Assembly (NCBI RefSeq): GCF_016725325.1
Contig: NZ_CP068083.1
Span: 992,001 to 1,056,000 of the forward strand
Source: Sphingobacterium spiritivorum
GTDB lineage: Bacteria; Bacteroidota; Bacteroidia; Sphingobacteriales; Sphingobacteriaceae
DNA: 64,000 nucleotides
Direction: 5' to 3'
In this document: one piece after another, positions 16,431-25,420 of the stretch
Layout: every line of letters starts with the position of its first letter
Position numbering within the stretch: the first letter of the stretch is position 1
The notes under the pieces: generated by a model
Seen by the model: only the letters and a program-made list of their open reading frames with translations
What the model was told of the DNA's origin: nothing
The model's database searches: none
Made by a program: the position numbers and the translations under genes

Positions 16431-16736
16431 CTAATAATCATCTATCAAAATAACATTCGGACTATAGAATTTCCTGTAATATTGCTCAATCAGGCTGACT
16501 ACTCTTGTCCTTTCCTTTTTACTCATGTTTTGGCCGGAGCTATCCCATTTTTTTACAGATCTGGTAAATATTGCAGCATGCTCCGCATCAATTGTACAGA
16601 TCAATCCTCTTTCATTTTCTATAAACAGTAAATTTTCACCGCGTCCTAAAACCCGGATACCATACTGGTTACCGGCTTCATCAGTTATCCGGTGTATATC
16701 TTCGCGCTGCATTAATTCTTCGAGGTAGCTATCCAT
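16431..16736 (-). CDS. Hypothetical protein of the immunity-like island (3)
   Basis: A soluble protein of about 101 aa, family not recognised. It begins MDSYLEELMQRED and contains a beta-hairpin-like middle (YGIRVLGRGENLLFIE) and a basic helix near the C-terminus. The frame is open to 16787, but the extra 17 residues look unstructured and basic, so the start at 16736 is preferred. It is nearly contiguous with the next gene downstream. Function unknown. Confidence 0.5.
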   Translation of the reverse strand: MDSYLEELMQREDIHRITDEAGNQYGIRVLGRGENLLFIENERGLICTIDAEHAAIFTRSVKKWDSSGQNMSKKERTRVVSLIEQYYRKFYSPNVILIDDY

Positions 16737-16807
16737 TACATTCAGTTTTATTCCTTTAAATTTATTCTTTGAAAAACCAGCAATCAATCTGACACAACTA
16801 TCTGTTA

Positions 16808-17644
16808 TTATACCACTTCGTCCAAATATTCAATTTCTCTCCTCCGGACAAATTGTAATTTATCTTTGAAGTTTGTTATTTTATTATTCATTAATTCCTG
16901 CTTCTCCACCCAATTATTTTGATTGTCATAATGAAATGTATTCGTATGTATGGTTATCCAATCTCCGCCATTGTAGGATTTATTATTGCTTTTCTTTCTT
17001 GTGAGATTGCCAAATGGATCATAAGTATAGATATCCATTTTTACAAAATTATCGTTTTCCAATTCCTCTTCTGATGCAAACACTTTTTCATCCATAAGTT
17101 TACCGTCCTTATCAAATGTACTTTGTGTAATATCGAAAAGGCGGTTAAAAGAATAGTAATAGGTCGTTCTTACTTTTTTGCCCGAATGATCAATAACTTC
17201 TTTAGTATCCCATTGTTCATTATAAGGATCTTCATTTACTTCCTCTTCAACTTCTAACTCTATTTCATTTTCAAAATTCCTGATGACATTTCCATCCTTA
17301 TCGTAAATCTCCTTATAGGAAATACCTTGTCCGTAATCATACTGCTTTTCCAATAATACACCGTCATCGCTATACAGATTTTGGCTGAAATATTTACCAT
17401 CAGTTTGTTTCAGAACATCTTCTATCAAGATATGGTTAGCATTATATGTTTTGGTCAAGGTTTTCGTTAATCTCCCATCGCTATGGTATACTTCCCACCG
17501 AACGATATTGCCAGCATCATTAAAATGTGTTATCTCAAATCCCAACGGGACTAAATTTTCATTTTCAGGTTGAAACGTCAATTCCTTTACCCATGCAATC
17601 TTCCCGGATATATTAGCACTTTCCAAATCGTTATTTCTTATCAT
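16808..17644 (-). CDS. YD-repeat-like protein
   Basis: A 278-aa soluble, acidic protein without a signal peptide. It is built of at least six short beta-hairpin units of the YD/RHS or MORN-like type, each around a turn such as HSDGRL, DDGVLL, DKDGNV, DKDGKL or DPFGNL. An acidic linker rich in Glu (about 131-145) splits the repeats into two sets. Such repeat proteins occur both as toxin-delivery shells and as small antitoxin or immunity partners. Here no toxin domain is fused, and the neighbours are immunity-like. It could be the remnant of a larger RHS gene, but the ends are clean. Confidence 0.6.
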   Translation of the reverse strand: MIRNNDLESANISGKIAWVKELTFQPENENLVPLGFEITHFNDAGNIVRWEVYHSDGRLTKTLTKTYNANHILIEDVLKQTDGKYFSQNLYSDDGVLLEKQYDYGQGISYKEIYDKDGNVIRNFENEIELEVEEEVNEDPYNEQWDTKEVIDHSGKKVRTTYYYSFNRLFDITQSTFDKDGKLMDEKVFASEEELENDNFVKMDIYTYDPFGNLTRKKSNNKSYNGGDWITIHTNTFHYDNQNNWVEKQELMNNKITNFKDKLQFVRRREIEYLDEVV

Positions 17645-17685
17645 ATTCTACCAATCCATTATATTTTTTACAAAAAAGGCACCCC

Positions 17686-18264
17686 TTATTTTTCACATAA
17701 AACTTCTTCGGCAAATCTCAAATCCTCAGTATTATTAGCCACACATTTTAGAATATTACTTTCATTTTGAATATATAACACCGATCTATGATCCTTTCCA
17801 AGCCATATTTTATTGGGATAGGAAAAGGGATTAAAAAACTGATTCCAATATTTTTTAACAGGCACATATATCCCGTATCCTAAGAATTGAAGCTCAAATT
17901 TATATTCTGCTTGCTCTGATAACCAATCTGTATATTCTGTAAGGAGTAAAGTAGACAGAGTAAATTCATAAGACTCCCATTCTTTCTTGCCTTTGATATA
18001 AGGAACCGGATCTTTATCACTTTCCAGCTCATTCTTTCTCAGCATAAACAGATCTGCATTTCGCCCGTATATACTAAATTCAATGCTATCGACAGTATCT
18101 TCCAGATAAGCTAAAAAAGGATAACTTTTCTCCGGCAAGGCTTTATTAAAAGAATACAGCACATCAACATATGTTTCTGCCGTATCGCGATCTTCAGTCA
18201 GCCTGATACTAAACAACATTTGGTGAATGGCTTTCAGATTATTTTCAAATTCAGAAACAGTCAT
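17686..18264 (-). CDS. Hypothetical protein of the immunity-like island (4)
   Basis: A 192-aa soluble protein, family not recognised. It has a helical N-terminus (about 1-45), a mixed middle, and an aromatic C-terminal half (YKFELQFLGYGIYVP, then KKYWNQFFNPF). There is no signal peptide or membrane segment. It lies between the YD-repeat gene (41 nt) and the SUFU gene (77 nt), all on the same strand. Function unknown; an immunity role is inferred from context only. Confidence 0.5.
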   Translation of the reverse strand: MTVSEFENNLKAIHQMLFSIRLTEDRDTAETYVDVLYSFNKALPEKSYPFLAYLEDTVDSIEFSIYGRNADLFMLRKNELESDKDPVPYIKGKKEWESYEFTLSTLLLTEYTDWLSEQAEYKFELQFLGYGIYVPVKKYWNQFFNPFSYPNKIWLGKDHRSVLYIQNESNILKCVANNTEDLRFAEEVLCEK

Positions 18265-18341
18265 TTTTATAAGATACTTTTATTTTTGCATATTTACCCC
18301 TGTCCTATTAACCGTCATGTGGCATTGGTCAATTCTAATCT

Positions 18342-19019
18342 TTATACTGCAAGTAAATTTTCACGTTTTTCATTGAACACTTCCGCTACATCATTTTCGA
18401 TTAACAGATCAAAAAATTTGCTGTAACCATGCTGTATTTTATACTCCATTTCGTTTTTATATAAGGGAAACAGACTATAAAAATTTATTAGGTTGTCTTC
18501 ACACGTGATCTGCATAAAATCTTCCCCGAAAGTAGCGGAAGGCAATAATATACAACCGGTGAAGAGTGTATGCTTATCGTACGGATCGGCTATATCATTC
18601 CATGCCTGCAAAGTATGTCCTTCTGTCAAAAAGGTATCCTGATGATGCGGAAATCTCGCCATATCTTTCATCATACCTATTATCCAATCATTTTTATCGT
18701 CGCTCGGATAGGTTTTATTAAATTCCATCTCTTTAGGGATCAATAGCATGAGCTCCGCAAATGTATAATCCGCTCTATCCTGAATGGTTTCGGGAACAGT
18801 CATTTCCAACAGACTCATACCGGATGTGACCAGCAAATTAAACTCTTTATCTTTCGGCTGAATAAAATAAACATCCAGATGAAAGTCCAGGGAAAGCATT
18901 TCGTGGAAAACAGTCATTTCCTCACTTTCGAAATACTTATCCAGATGTTTTTCCAAAGCTTCGACATGCTCATAATAATGCTTTCTGTTCTGGATTTTTT
19001 TGATTAATTCTTTGTCCAT
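18342..19019 (-). CDS. Suppressor-of-fused (SUFU) domain protein, probable immunity protein
   Basis: A 225-aa soluble protein that matches the SUFU domain over its whole length. The pattern is FHEMLSLDFHLDVYFIQP, then TSGMS, the helix ADYTFAELMLLIPKEM, DMARFPH, LTEGHT, GCILLPS and the ending INFYSLFPLYKNEM. Bacterial SUFU proteins belong to the immunity superfamily of polymorphic toxin systems, where they bind and neutralise a cognate toxin. It is the first gene of the minus-strand island. No toxin gene is seen, so the partner may be elsewhere, lost, or come from competitors. Confidence 0.82.
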   Translation of the reverse strand: MDKELIKKIQNRKHYYEHVEALEKHLDKYFESEEMTVFHEMLSLDFHLDVYFIQPKDKEFNLLVTSGMSLLEMTVPETIQDRADYTFAELMLLIPKEMEFNKTYPSDDKNDWIIGMMKDMARFPHHQDTFLTEGHTLQAWNDIADPYDKHTLFTGCILLPSATFGEDFMQITCEDNLINFYSLFPLYKNEMEYKIQHGYSKFFDLLIENDVAEVFNEKRENLLAV

Positions 19020-19443
19020 ATTTTTTATTTTTATTCTATCCGAAATTCCGCCACCTGACCTTTGATCTACAGAAACAGGCTATTTAAATATAATGTTTTT
19101 CTTTTAAACTATCGATGAAAAAGAGGAATTGCAAATCACACGAGAATCTGCTAATAAGAGACTTACAAATGTTTAAACACATGAAAAAAATCTTTTTTCA
19201 GCAAGTTTTGAATGTGGAACAGCATTTTATTTTTTTATACCGCCAATCGTTTTTTTTCGAAAAAAGTTGAATTTTCTGATTATTTTGAATATTTTGGAAA
19301 GTATTGTTAACGCAACGCAAAATTAGTTTTAACCCTATATCAAATTGTCCCTATATGACTTAAATATGGCATTTTAATTCATTTTGGCATATTGATTTAC
19401 ATTTCAATTTATTTACATTTGCATAATACAAGATATTCAAACT
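19020..19443. other. Gene-free stretch upstream of citrate synthase
   Basis: A 424-nt A+T-rich intergenic region between the divergent SUFU and gltA genes. Apart from the gltA promoter at its right end it shows only an A/T inverted repeat (T run, CG, A run) near 19250-19266. A 29-codon frame at 19181 looks like chance. Confidence 0.6.
19391..19421 (+). promoter_or_regulatory. Promoter of gltA
   Basis: A -33-like ATTG (19391-19394), a 19-nt spacer and a perfect -7 TACATTTG (19414-19421), 22 nt before the ATG. Confidence 0.7.
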
Positions 19444-20733
19444 ATGTCTGAAACAGTTAAACTTACTTTAAACGATTCATCATATGAGCTTCCTGTAATC
19501 ACAGGAACTGAAAATGAAAAAGCTATTGACATCTCCAAACTAAGAGATCAAACCGAGTATATAACATTAGATCCGGGATTTAAAAATACAGGTGCTACAA
19601 AAAGTGCCATTACTTTTTTAGATGGTGAAAAAGGTATTCTGCATTACAGAGGTTACCCTATTGAACAATTAGCTGAAAAATCTACATTTTTAGAGGTTGC
19701 TTATTTATTGATCTTTGGTGAATTGCCTTCAGACGAGACTTTGAAAAAATTCAGACATGATATCAGCAAACATACACTGATTCATGAGGACATGAAGAAA
19801 TTCTTTGATGGATTTCCTTCTAAATCCCACCCAATGGGACAGCTGTCCTGTTTAGTAGGAGCACTGTCTGCTTTCTATCCTGAATCGTTGAATCCTAACG
19901 CTTCGGAAGAAGAGGATAACCTGACAATTGTTAAATTACTGGCTAAAATGCCGACAATTGTTTCCTGGATTCACAAAAAATCATTGGGTCATCCAGTGAT
20001 CTATCCTAAAAACAATCTTAACTACGTACACAACTTCCTAAGCATGACTTTCGGTCAGGTAACGGAAGATGTGACTATAGATCCGATCGTTATTGATGCG
20101 ATGCACAAATTGCTGATCCTTCATGCTGATCATGAACAAAACTGTTCAACTTCTACAGTCCGTATCGTAGGTTCATCTAATGCGAATCTATACGCTTCTG
20201 TTTCTGCAGGTATCTCCGCTTTATGGGGTCCTCTTCACGGAGGAGCGAATCAGGCAGTTATTGAGATGCTTGAGGCTATCAAAAATGATGGCGGTGATGC
20301 AGATAAATATCTGGCTAAAGCTAAAGATAAAAACGACCCTTTCCGTTTAATGGGATTCGGTCACCGTGTATACAAAAACTTTGATCCTCGTGCTAAGATT
20401 ATCAAAAAGACATGTGATGATATCCTAGAAAAGCTGGGTATTAATGATCCTGTTCTGGAAATCGCAAAACGCCTTGAAGAAGCTGCATTAAGCGATCAAT
20501 ACTTCATTGACAGAAAATTATATCCAAACGTAGATTTCTATTCCGGTATTATCTACCGTGCATTAGGTTTCGATTCAGAAATGTTCACCGTATTATTCGC
20601 TTTAGGCCGTCTCCCGGGATGGATTGCACAGTGGAAAGAAATGCGCGAAAACAAAGAGCCTATCGGACGTCCGAGACAGGTCTATACAGGTTCACAAAAA
20701 CGCGACTACGTAGAGCTGAAAAACAGAAAATAA
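19444..20733 (+). CDS. gltA: Citrate synthase
   Basis: Condenses acetyl-CoA and oxaloacetate at the entry of the TCA cycle. At 429 aa it is a type II (E. coli-like) enzyme length, with the N-terminal beta domain that type II enzymes carry (about 1-60). Catalytic segments are visible: LHADHEQNCST around the first active His, a GPLHGGANQAV helix, GHRVYKNFDPR with the second His, and NVDFYSGI. The gene has its own promoter and terminator. Its neighbour nuoH starts a separate unit, but both serve respiration. Confidence 0.97.
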   Translation: MSETVKLTLNDSSYELPVITGTENEKAIDISKLRDQTEYITLDPGFKNTGATKSAITFLDGEKGILHYRGYPIEQLAEKSTFLEVAYLLIFGELPSDETLKKFRHDISKHTLIHEDMKKFFDGFPSKSHPMGQLSCLVGALSAFYPESLNPNASEEEDNLTIVKLLAKMPTIVSWIHKKSLGHPVIYPKNNLNYVHNFLSMTFGQVTEDVTIDPIVIDAMHKLLILHADHEQNCSTSTVRIVGSSNANLYASVSAGISALWGPLHGGANQAVIEMLEAIKNDGGDADKYLAKAKDKNDPFRLMGFGHRVYKNFDPRAKIIKKTCDDILEKLGINDPVLEIAKRLEEAALSDQYFIDRKLYPNVDFYSGIIYRALGFDSEMFTVLFALGRLPGWIAQWKEMRENKEPIGRPRQVYTGSQKRDYVELKNRK

Positions 20734-20753
20734 TTCATTTTGAATATAGAATT

Positions 20754-20782
20754 AAAAGGCACTCTCTACGGGTGCCTTTTTT
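20754..20782 (+). terminator. Terminator of gltA
   Basis: The stem AAAAGGCAC / GTGCCTTTT with a 9-nt loop, followed by more T, 20 nt past the stop. Confidence 0.85.
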
Positions 20783-20851
20783 AGTTCAAAAAAAATCTAC
20801 TAAATAAGTATAACTTCATGGTTAGATGCTTAAATAATGCTGAGTTTTCCT

Positions 20852-20859
20852 TATGTTTG
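20852..20859 (+). promoter_or_regulatory. -7 promoter box of the nuo operon
   Basis: TATGTTTG fits TAnnTTTG and lies 29 nt before the TTG start of nuoH. The -33 element is not recognisable. Confidence 0.5.
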
Positions 20860-20888
20860 CAATCTAATTAAGAATTATTCTAAAAAAC

Positions 20889-21962
20889 TTGACCGACCTG
20901 TTAATCGATATACTGGTACCTGTAGCAATTTTTAGTTTTATTGCTATTTTCACGCTGTTTGCGGTATATGCTGAGCGTAAAATTGCCGGTTTTGTACAGG
21001 ATCGCCTCGGGCCTATGGAAACCGGAAAATTCGGAAGCCTGCAAACTATAGCAGATATCCTGAAACTACTCCAGAAAGAATTCATTACTCCCTCTGCTGC
21101 AGATAAAATATTGTTCGCTGCAGCCCCTGTTATTATCTTTATTGCTGTTTTTATTGGTTTTAGTGTAATGCCCTGGGCCCCGGGATTTATTCCTGCTGAT
21201 ACACACACCGGATTATTTTTTATAATGGCGGTTGTCTCCATTGATGCAATAGGTATACTTATGGCGGGCTGGGGATCAAATAATAAGTATTCCTTATTAG
21301 GATCTATCCGAGCCATTGCACAAATGGTATCGTATGAGATTCCGGTAGGATTATCCCTGATTGCAGCTGTAATGATTACACAGACGCTGAATCTCAATGA
21401 AATAGGAATAAATCAGGGAATTTTGTCTACAGAAAGTATTAAGTTTCTGGGATTCTGGGAAGTCAATACAGTCGGAGGAATATTTGCCTGGAATATCTTT
21501 CAGGCTCCGCATCTCCTGGTGGTGTTTGTTATCTTCTTTATTGCCACATTAGCAGAATGTAACAGAGCTCCGTTCGATATCCCGGAAGCGGAATCGGAAC
21601 TGATCGGAGGTTTTCATACCGAATACGGAGGGATCAAATTTGCATTTGTCTTCCTTGCGGAATATGCCATGATGTTTTTAGTTGCCATGCTCGGGGTTGT
21701 TATTTTCCTCGGGGGATGGAATACACCTCTGCCTAACATCGGCTCCCTGAAATTAGCAACCTGGACCACCGGATTATGTTGGGGAATCTTCTGGACACTG
21801 GCCAAATCGCTGCTCATCGTCGGCGTACAAATGTGGATCAGATGGACACTGCCACGGCTCAGAGCAGATCAGTTGATGGCTTTATGCTGGAAAATCCTGA
21901 TCCCTACAGCATTTGTCTGTATGGCCATCTCAGGAATATGGAGATTAGTTGTTATGAATTAA
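20889..21962 (+). CDS. nuoH: NADH-quinone oxidoreductase subunit H
   Basis: Membrane subunit H of complex I (357 aa), which forms the quinone-binding entry of the proton path together with NuoB/D/I. Family motifs are seen: YAERKIAGFVQDRLGP near the N-terminus, then APVIIF, GSIRAIAQMVSYEIP and the acidic loop ECNRAPFDIPEAESELIGG. The start is TTG. The next in-frame ATG (codon 42) would remove the conserved first helix and the AERK motif, so TTG is the only sensible start. It is the first gene of a seven-gene unit H-I-J-K-L-M-N; nuoA-G are not in this window. Confidence 0.96.
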   Translation: MTDLLIDILVPVAIFSFIAIFTLFAVYAERKIAGFVQDRLGPMETGKFGSLQTIADILKLLQKEFITPSAADKILFAAAPVIIFIAVFIGFSVMPWAPGFIPADTHTGLFFIMAVVSIDAIGILMAGWGSNNKYSLLGSIRAIAQMVSYEIPVGLSLIAAVMITQTLNLNEIGINQGILSTESIKFLGFWEVNTVGGIFAWNIFQAPHLLVVFVIFFIATLAECNRAPFDIPEAESELIGGFHTEYGGIKFAFVFLAEYAMMFLVAMLGVVIFLGGWNTPLPNIGSLKLATWTTGLCWGIFWTLAKSLLIVGVQMWIRWTLPRLRADQLMALCWKILIPTAFVCMAISGIWRLVVMN

Positions 21963-21963
21963 T

Positions 21964-22533
21964 ATGATGTTGATAAAGACGACCATAAATGCATTACTCA
22001 CGGCTGTCAAAGGACTCACTTTGACTGTCAGGCACCTCTTTGGTGCACGTCGTGCACGTCATGAGCTAGACATCACAAAAGATCATTATTTTGACAAGCA
22101 GGACGGGGTCGCTACGGTACAGTTTCCAAAGCAGAAAATGCCTATTCCTGAAGTCGCCCGTTATCAGTTGGAGGTGGAGATAGACGATTGTATCGTATGT
22201 GATCTTTGCGCCAAAGCCTGCCCTGTGGATTGTATAGATATCCTGGCTATCAAATCACCTGAAGCAATCGGAAAAACTTCCGACGGAAGTGTAAAACGTC
22301 TTTATGCGGAGAAATTCGATATCGATATGGCCAAATGTATGTATTGTGGTCTTTGTACTGTGGTATGTCCTACAGAATGTATCACCATGACCAATCAGTA
22401 CGACCGCAGCACATCCAAACTTACTGACCTTATCTATGGTTTCTCGGAAATGTCAGACACAGAGGTCGCACAACGTAAAGAAGAGTGGACAAAATTCCAG
22501 GCAGAGAAGGAGGCTGCAAAAAAACAATCATGA
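21964..22533 (+). CDS. nuoI: NADH-quinone oxidoreductase subunit I
   Basis: Peripheral ferredoxin-like subunit (189 aa) that carries clusters N6a and N6b. Two complete 4Fe-4S motifs are seen: CIVCDLCAKACP with Cys 76, 79, 82 and 86, and CMYCGLCTVVCP with Cys 125, 128, 131 and 135. The N-terminal helix would lie on the membrane against NuoH. It starts directly after nuoH; the ATG at 21967 is an alternative. The stop overlaps the nuoJ start (ATGA), showing translational coupling. Confidence 0.96.
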   Translation: MMLIKTTINALLTAVKGLTLTVRHLFGARRARHELDITKDHYFDKQDGVATVQFPKQKMPIPEVARYQLEVEIDDCIVCDLCAKACPVDCIDILAIKSPEAIGKTSDGSVKRLYAEKFDIDMAKCMYCGLCTVVCPTECITMTNQYDRSTSKLTDLIYGFSEMSDTEVAQRKEEWTKFQAEKEAAKKQS

Positions 22534-23078
22534 CGCTTGAAGAACTTTTGTTTTATGCCTTCGCAGCACTGGCTATCGGTTCAGCACTGTTGGTTGTGAA
22601 CCTGAAAAACACAGCAAGGGCGCTTTTCTTGTTTTTCATTGTTCTGTTCGCTATGGCCGGACTGTATCTCTTTGCGCTTGCTGATTTTGTAGCGATCACC
22701 CAGATCATGGTATATGTAGGTGGTGTACTGATCCTGATGATCTTTGCATTCATGTTGTCCAACAAGGAATTGCTCAAAGATCTGCAACATGCCTCCGGTA
22801 AGTTTCTGACTTTGCCTAACTGGCAGTCTTTGATTCTTAGTTCGGCTTTTTTGCTTATTATGATCACAGCCGTGGTCGAATGGCAATCTGAAGTACCGGC
22901 CTGGATCGAGCAGGCGCGGATTAATAATACTTTCATCCATCCATCGGACAATAATATTCAACAACTTGGATTCAAGTTTATGACGCAATATATTCTTCCT
23001 TTTGAGCTCATTGGTATCTTTCTGATGATGACACTGATCGGCGCAGCTCATTTATCCAGAAAGGAGGATAAATTTTGA
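22530..23078 (+). CDS. nuoJ: NADH-quinone oxidoreductase subunit J
   Basis: Membrane subunit J (182 aa) with five hydrophobic helices. The third carries the family segment FVAITQIMVYVGGVLILMIF, whose pi-bulge is linked to coupling of electron and proton flow. The ATG at 22530 overlaps the nuoI stop in ATGA and is preferred over an in-frame upstream Met at 22485, which would lie inside nuoI. It ends in TTGA, overlapping the nuoK start. Confidence 0.95.
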   Translation: MTLEELLFYAFAALAIGSALLVVNLKNTARALFLFFIVLFAMAGLYLFALADFVAITQIMVYVGGVLILMIFAFMLSNKELLKDLQHASGKFLTLPNWQSLILSSAFLLIMITAVVEWQSEVPAWIEQARINNTFIHPSDNNIQQLGFKFMTQYILPFELIGIFLMMTLIGAAHLSRKEDKF

Positions 23079-23380
23079 TTACTTTAACTCATTTTCTGGT
23101 CGTGAGTGCCTGTATATTCTGCATTGGTCTCTATGCAGTCTTATCGAAAAAGAATGCTATTATGATCCTGGTAGGTATTGAACTGATGATCAATGCGGCA
23201 ATTCTTAATTTTGTAGCATTCGGCCGTTATGATAAAATCAATTACGGCGGCCAGGTTTTCGCACTATTTGCTATCGTACTGGCAGCAGCTGCAGTAGCAG
23301 TAGGTCTGGCGATTATTCTGAATGTCTATCGTCATTATAATACCATCAATCCGGATCAGGTACAGGAATTAAAAGATTAG
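23075..23380 (+). CDS. nuoK: NADH-quinone oxidoreductase subunit K
   Basis: A small membrane subunit (101 aa) with three helices. The helix VGIELMINAAILNFVAF carries the conserved Glu of NuoK, and a second acidic or polar site is expected in the first half. The start is TTG, overlapping the nuoJ stop as TTGA. No ATG lies near, and the N-terminus ITLTHFLVVSACIFCIGLY aligns with the family from this point. It is the second of three TTG-started genes in the operon. Confidence 0.95.
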   Translation: MITLTHFLVVSACIFCIGLYAVLSKKNAIMILVGIELMINAAILNFVAFGRYDKINYGGQVFALFAIVLAAAAVAVGLAIILNVYRHYNTINPDQVQELKD

Positions 23381-23382
23381 TA

Positions 23383-25419
23383 TTGAATCACTTCAACGAC
23401 ATATCGCCCGTTACAACCGCACTGCTTACTTTAGCTTTGCCTTTTGCGGCTTTTCTATATCAGGCACTCTTAGGAAAACGTGCACAGTCCGGTATTATTC
23501 CGGCCGTTGCAATAACCTTAAGTGCCCTTTTTGGCCTTCTTACCTTTGTTGAAATCTGGAACTACCGTACATTCCACATTCAGATCGATTGGTTTACAAT
23601 AGGCAATAAGACATTTACAGTAGGTATTTTGCTCAACAACCTCACCGCACTGATGCTGCTGATTGTACCTGTTATAGCACTTCCGGTACATGTATACTCG
23701 AGGTCTTATATGAACGGAGATAAAGGTATTCATCGCTACTGGATGTATCTGAGCTTATTTTGCTTTGCTATGTTGGGTCTGGTCATGATGAACAACCTGC
23801 TGCTGATGTATATTTTCTGGGAACTGGTAGGATTTGCTTCTTACCTGCTTATCGGATTTTGGTTTACGAAAGAGTCTGCTGCGCAGGCAAACAAAAAGGC
23901 ATTTATCATTAACCGGATCGGTGACCTTGGTTTTTTAACCGGTATTGCCATTGTATACAGTCAGTTTGGCACATTAAATCTCGTGGAATTATTTGGTTCC
24001 GATGGCTTGGCTTATCAGGCTATATTAAGTGATGGCCAATGGATATCTCCCATGAACACGATGCCGGCAGGTTGGCTGACAGCAGCCGGGATAGCATTCT
24101 TTATCGGTGCTATGGCTAAATCCGCCCAATTTCCCTTACATATATGGCTTCCGGATGCAATGGAAGGACCAACTTCTGTATCATCTCTTATTCATGCGGC
24201 CACTATGGTTGCAGCCGGCGTATTTTTAATGGCGACCCTGTTCCCGTTATTTAATGAAACGGTATTACTTGTTATTGCTGTAATCGGAACTTTGACAGCA
24301 GCAAGTGCAGCATATTTTGCATTGGCACAATATGATATCAAACGAATTCTGGCCTTTTCAACCATATCTCAATTGGGATATATGATGGTGGGTATAGGTA
24401 TAGGCGCATGGGACGCTGCGATTTTCCATTTGGCTACACATGCATTTTTCAAATGTTTACTATTCTTATGTGCCGGAGCGGTAATCCATGAAATGGTGCA
24501 TCTCAAAGAAAAAAGTCAGCAGGATTTTGATGCACAGGATCTTCGAAATATGGGAGGACTCCGCAAGTATATGCCTAAGACATTTGCACTTATGGCACTC
24601 TCCTCTCTTGCATTATCCGGATTTCCGCTGACATCGGGTTACCTGTCCAAAGACAGCATTATTATTTCGGCATTCGAATGGAGTAGCACACACGGAGCAG
24701 CCTATCATATCATTCCTGTCCTATTGATCATGGTCAGTATCCTGACTGCATTCTATATCGGCAGATTAATATTTAAAGCTTTTTTCGGACAGCTTCGCGT
24801 GCCTGTATTGGTGACTGCACCTATACATGAAGCACCAAAGATGATGCTTATCCCCATGTTTTTTCTGGCGGTATGGTGTTTATTTCCGGTTTTCTCGTTT
24901 AATCCACTGTCATACCATCATGCCTGGATCGTGGACGGTTTACTGGATCAATATCCCTATGCAATCAACCCTGCAGCCCACCTCGTTATTCCGGTTATCC
25001 TTACTTTTGGAGCTTTGGTAAGCTGGTGGATCGGTTATAAGTGGTATGTCAAAGATGGATATCCGTTTAACCCGCAACATAGACTAATACAGGCCTCTTT
25101 AAAACAAGGGTATTTAAATGAACTGTATACATTTGTTTTCGTAGATGGCACTGTGCAGTTAGCAAAAATTTGTTTTTGGATTGACCGGAATATCGTGGAC
25201 GGTATCGTTCACCTGATTTCTTTTATAATATTACGTTTCTCCGCTATCATTACCTGGATAGACCGGGTGCTTGTGGATGGCTTTGTCAATTTGGTAGCTA
25301 AAACAGCCTATTGGCTTGGAAATGTGTTTCGTCATATACAGAATGGTCGCTTGCAGTATTACCTGTTTTCGGTCTTTTTCGTTGTTTTGATTGGTTTAGT
25401 TTATTTGATCATAAAATAA
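23383..25419 (+). CDS. nuoL: NADH-quinone oxidoreductase subunit L
   Basis: The largest antiporter-like subunit (678 aa), with about 16 helices. The core region contains [16 protein letters not shown] with the key Glu, [23 protein letters not shown]-like segments with the broken-helix Lys/His, and [16 protein letters not shown]. The long lateral C-terminal helix expected in NuoL is present as a polar-hydrophobic stretch after residue 570. The start is TTG, 2 nt past nuoK; no upstream alternative exists. Confidence 0.96.
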   Translation: [678 protein letters not shown]

Positions 25420-25420
25420 A

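Noticed and set aside
19181..19270. 29-codon frame upstream of gltA
   Set aside because: It is rich in Phe/Lys from A and T runs and is probably chance.
22553..23051. Long minus-strand frames inside nuoJ and similar shadows in other genes
   Set aside because: They lie opposite clear conserved genes and show no domain.
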